This document shows, in pieces, positions 16,865 through 26,161 of a stretch of DNA of 41,631 bases. The notes below the pieces were generated by a model, which saw only the letters and a program-made list of their open reading frames with translations, was not told the DNA's origin and searched no databases. Made by a program: the position numbers and the translations under genes. Source of the DNA: Herbiconiux sp. (GTDB lineage: Bacteria; Actinomycetota; Actinomycetes; Actinomycetales; Microbacteriaceae); contig NZ_JAHFUY010000038.1 of the NCBI RefSeq assembly GCF_023264895.1, positions 1 through 41,631 on the forward strand, written 5' to 3'. The first letter of the stretch is position 1. Every line of letters starts with the position of its first letter.

Positions 16865-18862
16865 ATGAACCCGCTCCCCCGCTCCCGTCCCCTCCTCCGC
16901 GCCCTCCGTCTCGTCGGCCTCCTCGTCGCCGGCCTGCTGGCGGCACCGCTCGCTCTCGCGCTCGGCGGCACCACGGCCTTCGCCACCGAGGCCGTCGCCC
17001 ACGGCCAGGGGGTGCTCTGGGCGAAAGACCACACCTCGTGGCTCGGCAACTACCTGCTCGACGACGGGCGGCACGGCTACTGCATCGACGTCGAGAAGCC
17101 ACCGCCGATCGGGGCGGCCGTCGACTACCTTCCTGGCACCTCGGCGGCGTGGTTCGGCACCGACGACTCGGCGAGGCTCGCCTTCATCTCCCGGGAGTGG
17201 GGCGCTCCGGGCGATCCGCTCACGGCGGCTGCCGCACAGCTCGCGACCTGGACGGTCACGGGCCTCGCCGGCCACGACCAGGCGTTCTTCGCCCAGAGGG
17301 CCAATGGCGACGCCGACCTCGTCGTCACCGCGGCGAACCACATGCTGCGGGTCGCCGACGGTGCGGGCGGAGCGTCCCGCGGGGTCTCGGCCTCGGTGAC
17401 GCTCGACCTCGACGGGCCTGGCGGCCGGGTGGTCTCCGATCTCGTCATCGACCACCTCGCAGGCGCCCGGTCACCCGCACCGGGTTCGTTCACCGGATCG
17501 GCCACCCTCCGCGGTGCGACCTTCCCCGACGGCCGGAGGACGGCTGCGATCCCCAACGGAGTGCCCCTCTCCATCGTCCCGGATCAGCGCGGAGCGACCG
17601 AGCAGGTCACCGTCGACGTCGTCTTCGAGGGCCTGCCGTTCGGGGCCGACTACCGGCTCGGCCGCAGCACCGGCGACACGCAGAGCCTCCTGGTCACCGA
17701 GCCCTATGACGCCCGGGCGGAGGCCTCGGCCACGGCGAGCGCGCCGAGCGAGCTCCCGTTCGCACCGCGCGTGATCACGGCCACGAGCGAGGCCGTGGCG
17801 TCCCCGGGCACGGAGCTCACCGACATCCTGACGGTCTCGGCGCACCCGCAGTCGCCCACCGGCACGGAGTGGGGGGTGCACCGAGCCCGCGACGGCTCCC
17901 TGCAGCCCATCCCCGTGGTGGTCGAGAGCGTGCTCTGGGGCCCCTTCGGCACCCTGCCCGAGCCGTCACCGCGTGCTCCCGCGGATGCGCCGCGCGTGTG
18001 CACGGTCGAGCTCCGCATCGAGGGTGGCCCGGGCACCTACCGCACGCCGCCGTGCACGATCACCGCGCCGGGCTACTACGTCTGGACGGACTCGATCGAT
18101 CCCGCCCGCACTCCGCGCTCCGAGGGCGGCGACAGGCTGCAGCCGTGGAGCTCGGAGTTCGGCGTGGCGACCGAGACCACGCTCGTGCCCGCCGCTCCGG
18201 AGGTGAGCACGGTGGCGTCGCAGCACCGGCTCGATGCACCCGGATGCGTGAGCGACGCCCTGTCGGTCCGCGGGCTCCCCGAGGGAGCCGGTCCGGTCAC
18301 CGTCGACTCCACCCTGATCGGCCCGCTCGCCGCGAGGCCGCCGGCCGGCCAGACCCCGCCCGACTGGCGCAGCTCGCCGGTGGCGGGAGAGGTGACCACG
18401 ATGATCATCGCCGACGGAACCCACGAGTCCCCGTGCATCCCGGTCGCCGTCCCCGGCTTCTACTACTTCGTGTTCGACTCCGCCGGCTCGGCCGCCCGCT
18501 CCCCCTCTCTGCGGGAGTCCACTCTGTCGGAGGCCTTCACGGAGCCGCTGGTGCCGCCGTTCGCCGACACGCGGGTGCACGAGTCGGAGTCGCTCGAGTT
18601 CCGGCCACCGCCGAGCTCTCCGCCGCCCGCATCGCCGCCCGTCACTCCCCCGGCCGCCGCACCGCCCGCCACCGTCCCGCCCGCCACCTCCCCGCCTGCG
18701 CTGCCACCGGCGCTGCCTCCTGAGGGGCCGCCGACGACCGCTCGAGCGCAGCTCCCGCGCACGGGCGCGGCTCCCCCTTCGGCGCTGACGACCGCGGTCA
18801 CGATCGTCGCCATCATGGCCGGGCTGGCCGGCCTCGGCGTGGCACTCCGGCGGCGCTCATGA
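16865..18862 (+). CDS. Thioester-domain surface protein with LPRTG anchor
   Basis: A 665-residue wall-anchored protein. It has a signal peptide at 1-40, then an N-terminal thioester domain (TQXA type) with Cys73 in GYCID and Gln125 in AQLATWT. In this family such residues form an internal Cys-Gln thioester that can bond covalently to host or surface ligands. Two similar beta-rich modules follow (about 300-415 and 430-545), each with an L-x-GP motif and a closing PC-I..PG-YY segment. Then come a Pro-rich stalk (about 575-615) and LPRTG at 630-634, a hydrophobic span and an RRRS tail. GTG 16859 is an alternative start. No Shine-Dalgarno is visible. Confidence 0.8.
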   Translation: MNPLPRSRPLLRALRLVGLLVAGLLAAPLALALGGTTAFATEAVAHGQGVLWAKDHTSWLGNYLLDDGRHGYCIDVEKPPPIGAAVDYLPGTSAAWFGTDDSARLAFISREWGAPGDPLTAAAAQLATWTVTGLAGHDQAFFAQRANGDADLVVTAANHMLRVADGAGGASRGVSASVTLDLDGPGGRVVSDLVIDHLAGARSPAPGSFTGSATLRGATFPDGRRTAAIPNGVPLSIVPDQRGATEQVTVDVVFEGLPFGADYRLGRSTGDTQSLLVTEPYDARAEASATASAPSELPFAPRVITATSEAVASPGTELTDILTVSAHPQSPTGTEWGVHRARDGSLQPIPVVVESVLWGPFGTLPEPSPRAPADAPRVCTVELRIEGGPGTYRTPPCTITAPGYYVWTDSIDPARTPRSEGGDRLQPWSSEFGVATETTLVPAAPEVSTVASQHRLDAPGCVSDALSVRGLPEGAGPVTVDSTLIGPLAARPPAGQTPPDWRSSPVAGEVTTMIIADGTHESPCIPVAVPGFYYFVFDSAGSAARSPSLRESTLSEAFTEPLVPPFADTRVHESESLEFRPPPSSPPPASPPVTPPAAAPPATVPPATSPPALPPALPPEGPPTTARAQLPRTGAAPPSALTTAVTIVAIMAGLAGLGVALRRRS

Positions 18863-18893
18863 CCGCCGCGCCGCTACGGCAGCTCCGGCGGTC
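18861..18893 (+). terminator. Probable terminator after the thioester protein gene
   Basis: GACCGCCG (18861-18868) pairs with CGGCGGTC (18886-18893), enclosing a nested GCCG-CTA-CGGC hairpin. It lies at the stop codon of the surface protein gene and between convergent genes. No T run follows, so confidence is moderate. Confidence 0.5.
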
Positions 18894-18927
18894 GGACCGC
18901 CCCCGAGAGTCAGAGCGTCTCGGAGGG

Positions 18928-21348
18928 TCAGAGCTTCTCGATGGGTGCGATCTTGATCAGGAGCTTCTTCGGCCCCGCCGACTCGAAGTTCACGTGGGCC
19001 ACCCGCTTCGAGCCCTCGCCCGTGACCTGGTTCACCCGGCCCTCGCCGAAGTCGGTGTGCGTGATGCGGTCACCGGGTGCGAGCTCGAGGTCGCCGTTGT
19101 CGCGCACCTGACCGGTCACGCGGTTCGCCCACTCGGTCTTCTGCCTGGGCGGCGCGGGCGGCAGCCCGAAGGTCGAGTCGCTGTTCCAGCGCGAGCCGGA
19201 ACCACCACCGGAGCCCCCGTACGAGCGGCCGCGCGAGGCATTCAGCGCGCGGGGCTCCGTGCCGCCGCGCGAGGTCGCCATGCCGGGCGACTGGATCCAG
19301 TCCATGAGCTCAGCGGGGATCTCCTGCAGGTAGCGGCTCGGCATCGCCACCGCGGTCTCGCCGAACTGCGCTCTCGTCATCGCGAGCGAGATGAACAGCC
19401 GCTTCCGCGCGCGGGTGATGCCCACGTAGAAGAGCCGGCGCTCCTCAGCCGGCCCACCGGGCTCGCTCGCCGACATGCGGTGCGGCAGCAGGTCCTCCTC
19501 GACGCCGGTGAGGAACACCGCGTCGTACTCGAGCCCCTTCGCCGTGTGCAGGGTCATCAGCGACACGGTTCCGCTGGAGTCGTCGAGGTCGTCGACCGCC
19601 GCCACGAGCGACACCTCGGTGAGGAAGTCGATGAGCGTGCCGTCGGGGTTGTTGCGGTTGAACTCCTTCGTCACCGCCAGGAGCTCCTCCACGTTCTCGG
19701 CACGCGCCTCGTCCTGCGGGTCGCGGCTGGCGCGCAGCATCGTGACGTAGTTGCTCTTCTCCATCAGCAGGGCGAGCACCTCGCTCACGGGTGCCTCGCC
19801 GCCCGGTCGCTCGGGGTCGGCGAGCGCCGTCGCCTCGTCGAGCAGCCCGGCCAGCTGCAGGATGGCGGCCGTGACCTTGGGGCCGAGCCCGAGCTCGCCG
19901 GCCCGGCGCATCGCGTCCCGGTAGCCGATGCCCTCGCGCTCGGCGAACGAGGCGAGCTGCGTCTCGGTGGCCGGGCCGATGCCGCGCTTGGGGGTGTTGA
20001 GGATGCGGCGGAGGGCGAGGGCGTCGAACGGATTCGCCACGCTCGTGAGGTACGCCATGGCGTCCTTGATCTCGGCCCGCTCGTAGAACTTCGTGCCGCC
20101 GAGCACGCGGTACGGCAGCGCCGAGCGGATGAAGATCTCCTCCAGCGCTCTGGTCTGCGAGTTGGTGCGGTAGAACACGGCGATCTGGTTGTAAGCCATC
20201 CCGCCCTCGCGCAGCTTGGCGATCTCATCGGCCACGAACTGCGCCTCGTCGTGCCCCGAGTAGCCCGTGAAGCCCACGATCTTCTCGCCGTCGCCGACGG
20301 CGGTCCAGAGCTTCTTGTCCTTCCGGTCGAAGTTGTTCGAGATCACGGCGTTCGCCGCCGAGAGGATGTTCTGGGTGGAGCGGTAGTTCTGCTCGAGCAG
20401 CACCACCCGCGCGCCCGGGAAGTCGCGCTCGAACTCCACGATGTTGCGGATGTCGGCACCGCGGAAGGCGTAGATCGACTGGTCGGAGTCACCCACCACG
20501 GTGAGCGAGGCACCTCCGCCTCCGAACGCCGACAACCCGGAGAGCTCGTTCGACTCCGGCGGCCGGGTGAGCTCGCGGATGAGGGCGTACTGCGCGTGGT
20601 TCGTGTCCTGGTACTCGTCGACGAGGATGTGCCGGAAGCGGCGCTGGTACTTCTCCGCCACCTGGGGGAAGGCTCGGAAGAGGAACACCGTCTGGCTGAT
20701 CAGGTCGTCGAAGTCGAACGCGTTCGCGTCGCGGAGCGCCCGCGAGTATGCGCGGAAGACCTCCACGAACATCGCGTCCTGCGGGTCGGAGAAGTTGGCC
20801 TGGCGCGCATAGCTGTCGGCATCGCTCAGCTCGTTCTTGAGCTTCGAGATCTTGCCGGTCACCTGCGCCACGGTGAAGCCGAAGGCATCTGCCTGCAGAT
20901 CCTTGATGATGCGCTTGACCAGCGCCCGGGAGTCCTGCGAGTCGTAGATCGTGAAGCTCTTGGTGAAGCCGAAGTTCTCGGCCTCCCGGCGGAGGATGCG
21001 CACGCACGCCGAGTGGAACGTCGAGATCCACATGCCCTCGGCGACCTGACCGAGCAGGTGCCCCACCCGCTCGCGCATCTCGGCGGCGGCCTTGTTGGTG
21101 AACGTGATGGCGAGGATCTGGCTCGGCCACGCCTCGTTGTTGCGGATCAGGCTCGCGATGCGGTGCGTGAGCACACGGGTCTTGCCACTGCCGGCGCCCG
21201 CCACGATGAGCAGGGCGGGGCCGCGGTGCACGACCGCCACGCGCTGCTCGGGGTTGAGGCCGTCGAGCAGCTCGTCGTCATCGTCGAATCGTGAGTCGCC
21301 GACCACGACGGGGGTGATGCGCGGGTTCGATTCGGTGGTGTCGCTCAT
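18928..21348 (-). CDS. pcrA: ATP-dependent DNA helicase PcrA/UvrD family
   Basis: An 806-residue SF1A helicase for 3'-5' unwinding in repair and at transcription-replication conflicts. Visible motifs are the Q/I region GLNPEQRVAV, Walker A AGAGSGKT, motif Ia ITFTNKAAAEM, motif II VDEYQDTN, motif III GDSDQSIYAFRGA, motif IV QNYRST, motif V TLHTAKGLEYD and motif VI ITRARKRLF. The C-terminus carries the Tudor-like domain (GDRITHTDFGEGRV) that binds RNA polymerase in PcrA. ATG 21348 has no Shine-Dalgarno. TACACT (21363-21358) lies nine bases upstream, overlapping the end of the glycerophosphodiesterase gene. Nearby sucCD and purN-purH match mycobacterial uvrD1 synteny. Confidence 0.96.
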   Translation of the reverse strand: MSDTTESNPRITPVVVGDSRFDDDDELLDGLNPEQRVAVVHRGPALLIVAGAGSGKTRVLTHRIASLIRNNEAWPSQILAITFTNKAAAEMRERVGHLLGQVAEGMWISTFHSACVRILRREAENFGFTKSFTIYDSQDSRALVKRIIKDLQADAFGFTVAQVTGKISKLKNELSDADSYARQANFSDPQDAMFVEVFRAYSRALRDANAFDFDDLISQTVFLFRAFPQVAEKYQRRFRHILVDEYQDTNHAQYALIRELTRPPESNELSGLSAFGGGGASLTVVGDSDQSIYAFRGADIRNIVEFERDFPGARVVLLEQNYRSTQNILSAANAVISNNFDRKDKKLWTAVGDGEKIVGFTGYSGHDEAQFVADEIAKLREGGMAYNQIAVFYRTNSQTRALEEIFIRSALPYRVLGGTKFYERAEIKDAMAYLTSVANPFDALALRRILNTPKRGIGPATETQLASFAEREGIGYRDAMRRAGELGLGPKVTAAILQLAGLLDEATALADPERPGGEAPVSEVLALLMEKSNYVTMLRASRDPQDEARAENVEELLAVTKEFNRNNPDGTLIDFLTEVSLVAAVDDLDDSSGTVSLMTLHTAKGLEYDAVFLTGVEEDLLPHRMSASEPGGPAEERRLFYVGITRARKRLFISLAMTRAQFGETAVAMPSRYLQEIPAELMDWIQSPGMATSRGGTEPRALNASRGRSYGGSGGGSGSRWNSDSTFGLPPAPPRQKTEWANRVTGQVRDNGDLELAPGDRITHTDFGEGRVNQVTGEGSKRVAHVNFESAGPKKLLIKIAPIEKL

Positions 21349-21354
21349 GCTGCG

Positions 21355-22368
21355 TCAAGTGTAGGCCGCACCTCCGACAGCGCTGCGAGCGGCCACCGCG
21401 AGATCGGGCTGGTCGGCGAAGACTCCGTCGACACCGGTGGCGAGGATCGCCTGGAACTCCTCCTCCCACCGGCCGAACGCCGCCTTGTCGTGACCGACTC
21501 TGAAGTTGCGGGGAAGGAAGCGGTTCTCGGCCCGGAGCGTCCAGGTGAACACCTCGAGTCCGGCCGCGTGGGCCCGGTCGACGACGTCGGATGCGCCGTG
21601 CGAGACGCCGAGCACGTCGCGGGGGAGGATGGTCGCCTTGTCCACACTGATGCCGTCGACCGAGTCCGCGAGGGTGCACAGGCCGGAGTCGGTGAGCTGG
21701 TCGGCGTAGCCGGGTGCGTCGACACCGAGCCGCGCCACGAGGTCGAACGCCGTCCCGGAGTCCTCCAGCAGGTAGATCCAGCGGGCGTCGAGGCCTGTCG
21801 CCCTGAGCTCACCGAGCACGGTCTGCTCGAACGACTCGACCGTGAGCCTCTCGCGACCGGCCCGCCCCCAGCCGGCCTCGTCGATCTCGCGGGCCACGGC
21901 CTCCGCGAGCGGAAGGCCCGCGGCCGCGAAGTGGGTGCCGTGCTTGAGCTCCACCACCGCTCCGCCTCCCGCCTCCTCGGCGATGCGCAGCACGTCACGC
22001 AGCCGCAGCAGCCCGAAGCGGCCGTCGAAGCTCGCGCTCGAGGGCCGGATGCCGGGAAGCCGCTCGACGGCGCGGAGGGTCTGCAGCTCGGGCCAGGTGA
22101 AGTCCTCCGTGAACCAGCCCGTGTGCGCGACGCCGTCGACCTCCCGGGTCGTCCGCCGGTCGGCGAACTCGGCGTGGGATGCCACGTCGGTGGTGCCCGA
22201 GATCTCGTTCTCGTGCCGCACCACCGGCACGCCGTCGAGCGAGAGCACCACGTCGGGCTCGACCGCGTCGGCTCCGAGCGCGAACGCCAGTTCGTAGGCC
22301 GAGGCCGTGTGCTCCGGGCGGTAGCCGCTGGCTCCGCGGTGCCCGATGACGAGTGTCTGCTGATCCAC
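21355..22368 (-). CDS. glpQ: Glycerophosphodiester phosphodiesterase
   Basis: About 337 residues, a GDPD-family TIM barrel that hydrolyses glycerophosphodiesters to glycerol-3-phosphate and an alcohol. It shows the active-site block GHRGASGYRPEHTASAY, then DAVEPDVVLSLDGVPVVRHE with metal-binding Glu and Asp, VELKHGTH, and the closing GVDGVFADQPD. There is no signal peptide, so it is cytoplasmic, unlike the exported GlpQ class. GTG 22374 or GTG 22368 can serve as start; the latter stands six bases after TAGCGT (22380-22375), matching the leaderless layout elsewhere. It ends six bases before the pcrA start. Confidence 0.88.
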   Translation of the reverse strand: MDQQTLVIGHRGASGYRPEHTASAYELAFALGADAVEPDVVLSLDGVPVVRHENEISGTTDVASHAEFADRRTTREVDGVAHTGWFTEDFTWPELQTLRAVERLPGIRPSSASFDGRFGLLRLRDVLRIAEEAGGGAVVELKHGTHFAAAGLPLAEAVAREIDEAGWGRAGRERLTVESFEQTVLGELRATGLDARWIYLLEDSGTAFDLVARLGVDAPGYADQLTDSGLCTLADSVDGISVDKATILPRDVLGVSHGASDVVDRAHAAGLEVFTWTLRAENRFLPRNFRVGHDKAAFGRWEEEFQAILATGVDGVFADQPDLAVAARSAVGGAAYT

Positions 22369-22515
22369 GCTCACACGCTACGCGCCCGGGCCCCGCACTG
22401 TTCGCCCAGGGCGTTCAGATCCGCTGGAATCCGGCGGACTACCAGCGAATCGAGGTGAACGGTGCACTACCCTGGGAGCACCACGTTCACGTTCCCACGA
22501 CAGATTGAGACTGAC

Positions 22516-23337
22516 ATGGCCGGCCCCGCGTCCTCCAGCAACCCCGCCTTCTCCCGCAACCCCGTGTTCAACGGCAAGGAGGTGCAGAACATCTCGGCCG
22601 AGGGGCTGCAGACGATGTTCGACAAGCCCGCCGCGACGGCCTCCCAGACCGACCGCATGAGCTACGACGGCGTCATCCTGAAGACCGCCGGCATGTTCGT
22701 GGTGCTCCTGGTCACAGCGACCGTGGCGTTCCTGACCAACCAGCCCCAGCCCACCGCCCTCGGCATGGGGCTCACCTTCGGCGGCGCCATCATCGGCCTC
22801 GTGCTGGGCCTCGTCAACGCGTTCAAGCGCGAGCCGTCGGTTCCGCTGATCCTGCTCTACGCGGCGTTCCAGGGCCTGTTCATCGGCGGCATCTCGAGCG
22901 TCTTCGAGTCGCAGTGGTCCGGCATCATCGTGCAGGCCGTGCTCGCCACCCTCGCGGTGTTCGGCGTCACCCTCGCACTCTTCGCGAGCGGCAAGATCCG
23001 CGCCTCCAAGCGGGCCACCAAGGTGTTCCTGATCGCGATCATCGGCTACGGGCTGTTCTCGCTGCTCAACTTCGTGCTCATGATCACGGGCGTCGTCGAC
23101 GACCCGTGGGGCCTCCGCGGAGCCACCATCGGCGGCTTCCCGATCGGCATCGTGATCGGCCTCTTCGCCGTGCTTCTCGCGGCCTACTCGCTCGTGCTCG
23201 ACTTCGACTCCATCCAGCGCGGCGTGAGGAGCGGCGCTCCTCGCAAGTACGAGTGGTCGGGCGCCTTCGGCCTCGTCCTCACGCTCATCTGGCTCTACCT
23301 GGAGCTCCTGCGCATCATCGCCATCTTCCGCAACTAG
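22516..23337 (+). CDS. Bax inhibitor-1 / YccA-family membrane protein
   Basis: A 273-residue protein with a soluble, Asn/Ser-rich N-terminus (about 1-55, containing NPAFSRNPVF typical of actinobacterial members) and seven membrane helices ending in LELLRIIAIFRN. The helix-7 region LDFDSIQRGV and the C-terminal charged residues match the BI-1-like fold (BsYetJ). That fold is reported as a pH-sensitive calcium leak channel; the bacterial role is unsettled. ATG 22516 is chosen over GTG 22462, because the -10-like TACCCT (22468-22473) places the transcript start beyond the GTG. It is a single-gene unit with a terminator after it. Confidence 0.88.
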   Translation: MAGPASSSNPAFSRNPVFNGKEVQNISAEGLQTMFDKPAATASQTDRMSYDGVILKTAGMFVVLLVTATVAFLTNQPQPTALGMGLTFGGAIIGLVLGLVNAFKREPSVPLILLYAAFQGLFIGGISSVFESQWSGIIVQAVLATLAVFGVTLALFASGKIRASKRATKVFLIAIIGYGLFSLLNFVLMITGVVDDPWGLRGATIGGFPIGIVIGLFAVLLAAYSLVLDFDSIQRGVRSGAPRKYEWSGAFGLVLTLIWLYLELLRIIAIFRN

Positions 23338-23386
23338 CGGCACCGGCCGAGCGCAGAAGCACCGGCGGAAGCCATCGACATCCGAG

Positions 23387-23414
23387 ACGGGGTCGCCCAC
23401 GAGGGCGGCCCCGT
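23387..23414 (+). terminator. Terminator after the Bax-inhibitor-like gene
   Basis: A twelve-pair stem, ACGGGGTCGCCC (23387-23398) against GGGCGGCCCCGT (23403-23414) with one T-G wobble and loop ACGA. It lies where the start of the next gene would be expected. Confidence 0.7.
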
Positions 23415-23514
23415 TCGTCCAGCCGACACCGGGAGACGCACCGGCAACGGCGAGAGCACCGGCACCGCCCGTCTCCTGGGTCTCGACGCGGCCCGCGGTC
23501 TCGCCCTCCTCGGC

Positions 23515-24495
23515 ATGATCGCCGCGCACACGGTCCCCGAAGACGGCGGCGAGGCGGTCTGGGACGGCCGTTCCTCCGTGCTCTTCGCCCTCGTCGCCGG
23601 AATCTCCCTCGGCCTGATCTCCGGCGGGTCGGCTCGTTCCCGCTCGGCGCGGGTGGTGGCCCTCCGAGCCCTCCTGCTCATCGTCCTCGGCATCGGTCTG
23701 ACCCTGCTCGAGACTCCGATCGCCATCATCCTCGACAGCTACGGGCTGCTCTTCGCCGTCTCCATCCCCCTGCTCTTCGCCCCGCGCTGGCTCCTCGGCG
23801 TCGTCGCCGCCGTCGCCGCCGTGGCCGGGCCCTGGCTCGTCACCATCCTCACCGCCGGCGTCGACGCGGCCTCGGGAGACGTGGCCCGCCTCCTCCAGAG
23901 CCCGTGGGCGTACTTCCCCGAGGCCTGGCTCTACGGCGTCTACCCTGCACCGGTCTGGCTCGCCTACGTCGCCACGGGCATCCTGATCGCCCGCTGCGAC
24001 CTCCGCCGCCCCCGCACGCAGGCCGGCATGCTCGTGATCGGCGGCGTGCTCGCCGCCGCCGGGTACCTCGGCGCACTCCTCGGTGGCGCGCCGGTCGAAG
24101 CGCACAGCAACACGACGTCCGAGGTGGTCGCCACCGGCGGCCTGGCCGTCGCGATCACGGGCCTCCTGCTGCTCGTGCTCAGCCCGGGCGCAGCACGGGG
24201 GCGCCAGGTGACCCGCACCATCGCGAGGCCGCTGGCGGCGGCGGGCTCGATGCCGCTCACGCTCTACTCGGCCCAGATCATCGCGATTGCGATCATCGTG
24301 CGTCTGTCACCGGCGGGAAGCGACGGACTCGACTGGCAGGCCACTCCCCTGTTCTTCGCACTCGCGGTTCCCGCGGTCGTCTTCGCGAGCGTCTGGAGCC
24401 TACGATTCAGCCAGGGCCCACTCGAGTGGCTCGTGAGCCGCCTGAGCACGCAGCGCCCCTGGCGCGCACCACGCAGCACCGGCGCACAGCACTAG
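23515..24495 (+). CDS. Acyltransferase-like membrane protein (DUF1624/DUF418 type), start codon missing
   Basis: At least 326 residues with about eight to ten membrane helices; resembles heparan-alpha-glucosaminide acetyltransferase-type (DUF1624) and DUF418 proteins. It shows WDGRSSVLFALVAGISLGL near the N-terminus and AAAGSMPLTLYSAQ near the C-terminus. The conserved first helix begins earlier: from 23470 the same frame reads RLLGLDAARGLALLGMIAAH, so ATG 23515 lies inside that helix. The frame is open back to the stop at 23335, yet no ATG, GTG or TTG occurs in it. Possible explanations are a rare start (ATC 23380 has GGAAG eight bases upstream), a lost start codon (pseudogene) or a sequence error. 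Confidence 0.7.
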   Translation: MIAAHTVPEDGGEAVWDGRSSVLFALVAGISLGLISGGSARSRSARVVALRALLLIVLGIGLTLLETPIAIILDSYGLLFAVSIPLLFAPRWLLGVVAAVAAVAGPWLVTILTAGVDAASGDVARLLQSPWAYFPEAWLYGVYPAPVWLAYVATGILIARCDLRRPRTQAGMLVIGGVLAAAGYLGALLGGAPVEAHSNTTSEVVATGGLAVAITGLLLLVLSPGAARGRQVTRTIARPLAAAGSMPLTLYSAQIIAIAIIVRLSPAGSDGLDWQATPLFFALAVPAVVFASVWSLRFSQGPLEWLVSRLSTQRPWRAPRSTGAQH

Positions 24496-24565
24496 CCGCG
24501 CCGAGCGCCCCCACGCGCAGCCCTGGCCCCACGCAGCGCCGCCCCCGCGCAGCATCAGCCGCGCG

Positions 24566-26161
24566 TCACTCCCACTCGATGGTTCCCGGCGGCTTCGACG
24601 TCACGTCGAGCACGACCCGGTTGACCCCCGTCACCTCGTTCGTGATGCGATTCGAGATGCGCGCGAGCACGTCGTAGGGCAGTCGGGTCCAGTCCGCCGT
24701 CATCGCGTCCTCGCTCGACACGGGCCGCAGCACGATCGGGTGCCCGTAGGTGCGGCCGTCGCCCTGCACGCCCACGGAGCGCACGTCGGCGAGCAGCACG
24801 ACCGGGCACTGCCAGATCTCGGCGTCGAGACCTGCGGCGGTGAGCTCGGCGCGCACGATGGCGTCGGCGTGCCGCAGCAGCTCGAGGCGCTCGAAGGTCA
24901 CCTCGCCCACGATCCGGATGCCGAGACCGGGGCCGGGGAAGGGCTGGCGCCCCACGATGACCTCGGGCAGGCCGAGCTCGCGGCCGATCGCCCGCACCTC
25001 GTCCTTGAAGAGCGCCCGCAGCGGCTCCACGAGCTCGAACTGCAGGTCTTCGGGGAGGCCGCCCACGTTGTGGTGGCTCTTGATGTTGGCCGTGCCGCTG
25101 CCGCCGCCCGACTCCACCACGTCGGGGTAGAGGGTGCCCTGCACGAGGTAGCGGATCGGGTCGCCGTCGGCGGCGGCCTCGGCGATGAGGTCGGCCTGGG
25201 CCTGTTCGAACGTGCGGATGAACTCGCGCCCGATGATCTTGCGCTTCTGCTCCGGGTCGCTGACCCCGGCGAGGGCGCCGAGGAACTGCTCCCGGGCGTC
25301 GACCGTCACGAGGCGCACACCGGTGGAGGCCACGTAGTCCTCCTCGACCTGGCGGCGCTCGCCCTCGCGCAGCAGCCCGTGGTCGACGAAGATGCAGACG
25401 AGCTGGTCGCCCACCGCCTCGTGCACGAGCGCTGCCGCCACCGCGGAGTCGACGCCCCCGGAGAGACCGCAGATGACCTTGCCCGAGCCCACCTGGGCGC
25501 GGATGGCGGCCACCTGGTCGGCGATCACGTTGCCCGGGTTCCAGTCGGCGGGGATGCCCGCGGCGCGGTGCAGAAAGTTCTCCAGCAGGTCCTGCCCGTA
25601 GGGCGAGTGCTTGACCTCGGGATGCCACTGCACGCCGTAGAGCCCGCGGTCGGTGTTGGAGAAGGCGGCGACCGGCGTGGAGGAGGTGCTGGCGAGCACG
25701 TCGAAGCCGTCCGGGGCCTGCACCACCGAGTCGCCGTGGCTCATCCACACCGTCTGGGCGGTCGGCTGCTCTCCGAGCAGCGAGCTGCCCGAGGCGTCGA
25801 TCGCCACGTCGGTCGAGCCGTACTCGCGGGCGCCGGTCTTGGCGACCTCGCCGCCGAGGGCCTTCGCCATCACCTGGAAGCCGTAGCAGATGCCCATCAC
25901 GGGCACGCCGAGCTCGAGGATCCCGGGATCCAGCGCCGGGGCGCCCTCCTCGTAGACGCTCGAGGGGCCGCCACTCAGCACGATGCCGACGGGGTTCTTC
26001 GCCGCGATCTCGGCCGCCGAGATGGAGTGCGGCACGATCTCGGAGTAGACGCTCGCCTCGCGCACGCGGCGGGCGATCAACTGGGCGTACTGGGCCCCGA
26101 AGTCGACGACGAGCACCGGGCGGGTGAGCTCGCCGTGGTCGGGGGTGTGTGCCTCGCTAAT
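24566..26161 (-). CDS. guaA: GMP synthase (glutamine-hydrolysing)
   Basis: Converts XMP to GMP using glutamine and ATP. The N-terminal class I amidotransferase shows [18 protein letters not shown], the nucleophile in [11 protein letters not shown] (Cys77 counted from GTG 26116), and VQWHPEV with the catalytic His. The ATP-pyrophosphatase P-loop is [10 protein letters not shown], and the C-terminal dimerisation domain ends in KPPGTIEWE. The start is uncertain. GTG 26116 gives 516 residues but has no good Shine-Dalgarno and cuts into [14 protein letters not shown] 26161 gives 531 residues, sits six bases after GGAGG (26172-26168) and overlaps the DUF3817 stop by one base (ATTAG). The coordinates use ATT; the enzyme assignment does not depend on it. 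Confidence 0.95.
   Translation of the reverse strand: MSEAHTPDHGELTRPVLVVDFGAQYAQLIARRVREASVYSEIVPHSISAAEIAAKNPVGIVLSGGPSSVYEEGAPALDPGILELGVPVMGICYGFQVMAKALGGEVAKTGAREYGSTDVAIDASGSSLLGEQPTAQTVWMSHGDSVVQAPDGFDVLASTSSTPVAAFSNTDRGLYGVQWHPEVKHSPYGQDLLENFLHRAAGIPADWNPGNVIADQVAAIRAQVGSGKVICGLSGGVDSAVAAALVHEAVGDQLVCIFVDHGLLREGERRQVEEDYVASTGVRLVTVDAREQFLGALAGVSDPEQKRKIIGREFIRTFEQAQADLIAEAAADGDPIRYLVQGTLYPDVVESGGGSGTANIKSHHNVGGLPEDLQFELVEPLRALFKDEVRAIGRELGLPEVIVGRQPFPGPGLGIRIVGEVTFERLELLRHADAIVRAELTAAGLDAEIWQCPVVLLADVRSVGVQGDGRTYGHPIVLRPVSSEDAMTADWTRLPYDVLARISNRITNEVTGVNRVVLDVTSKPPGTIEWE

Noticed and set aside
18859..21294. About 800-codon + strand frame opposite pcrA
   Set aside because: The minus strand encodes the full set of SF1 helicase motifs; the opposite frame has no recognisable domain.
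24440..24565. Repeated CACGCAGC-like words between the membrane protein gene and guaA
   Set aside because: Irregular, short and partly coding; ordinary GC-rich low-complexity sequence, without a convincing hairpin.
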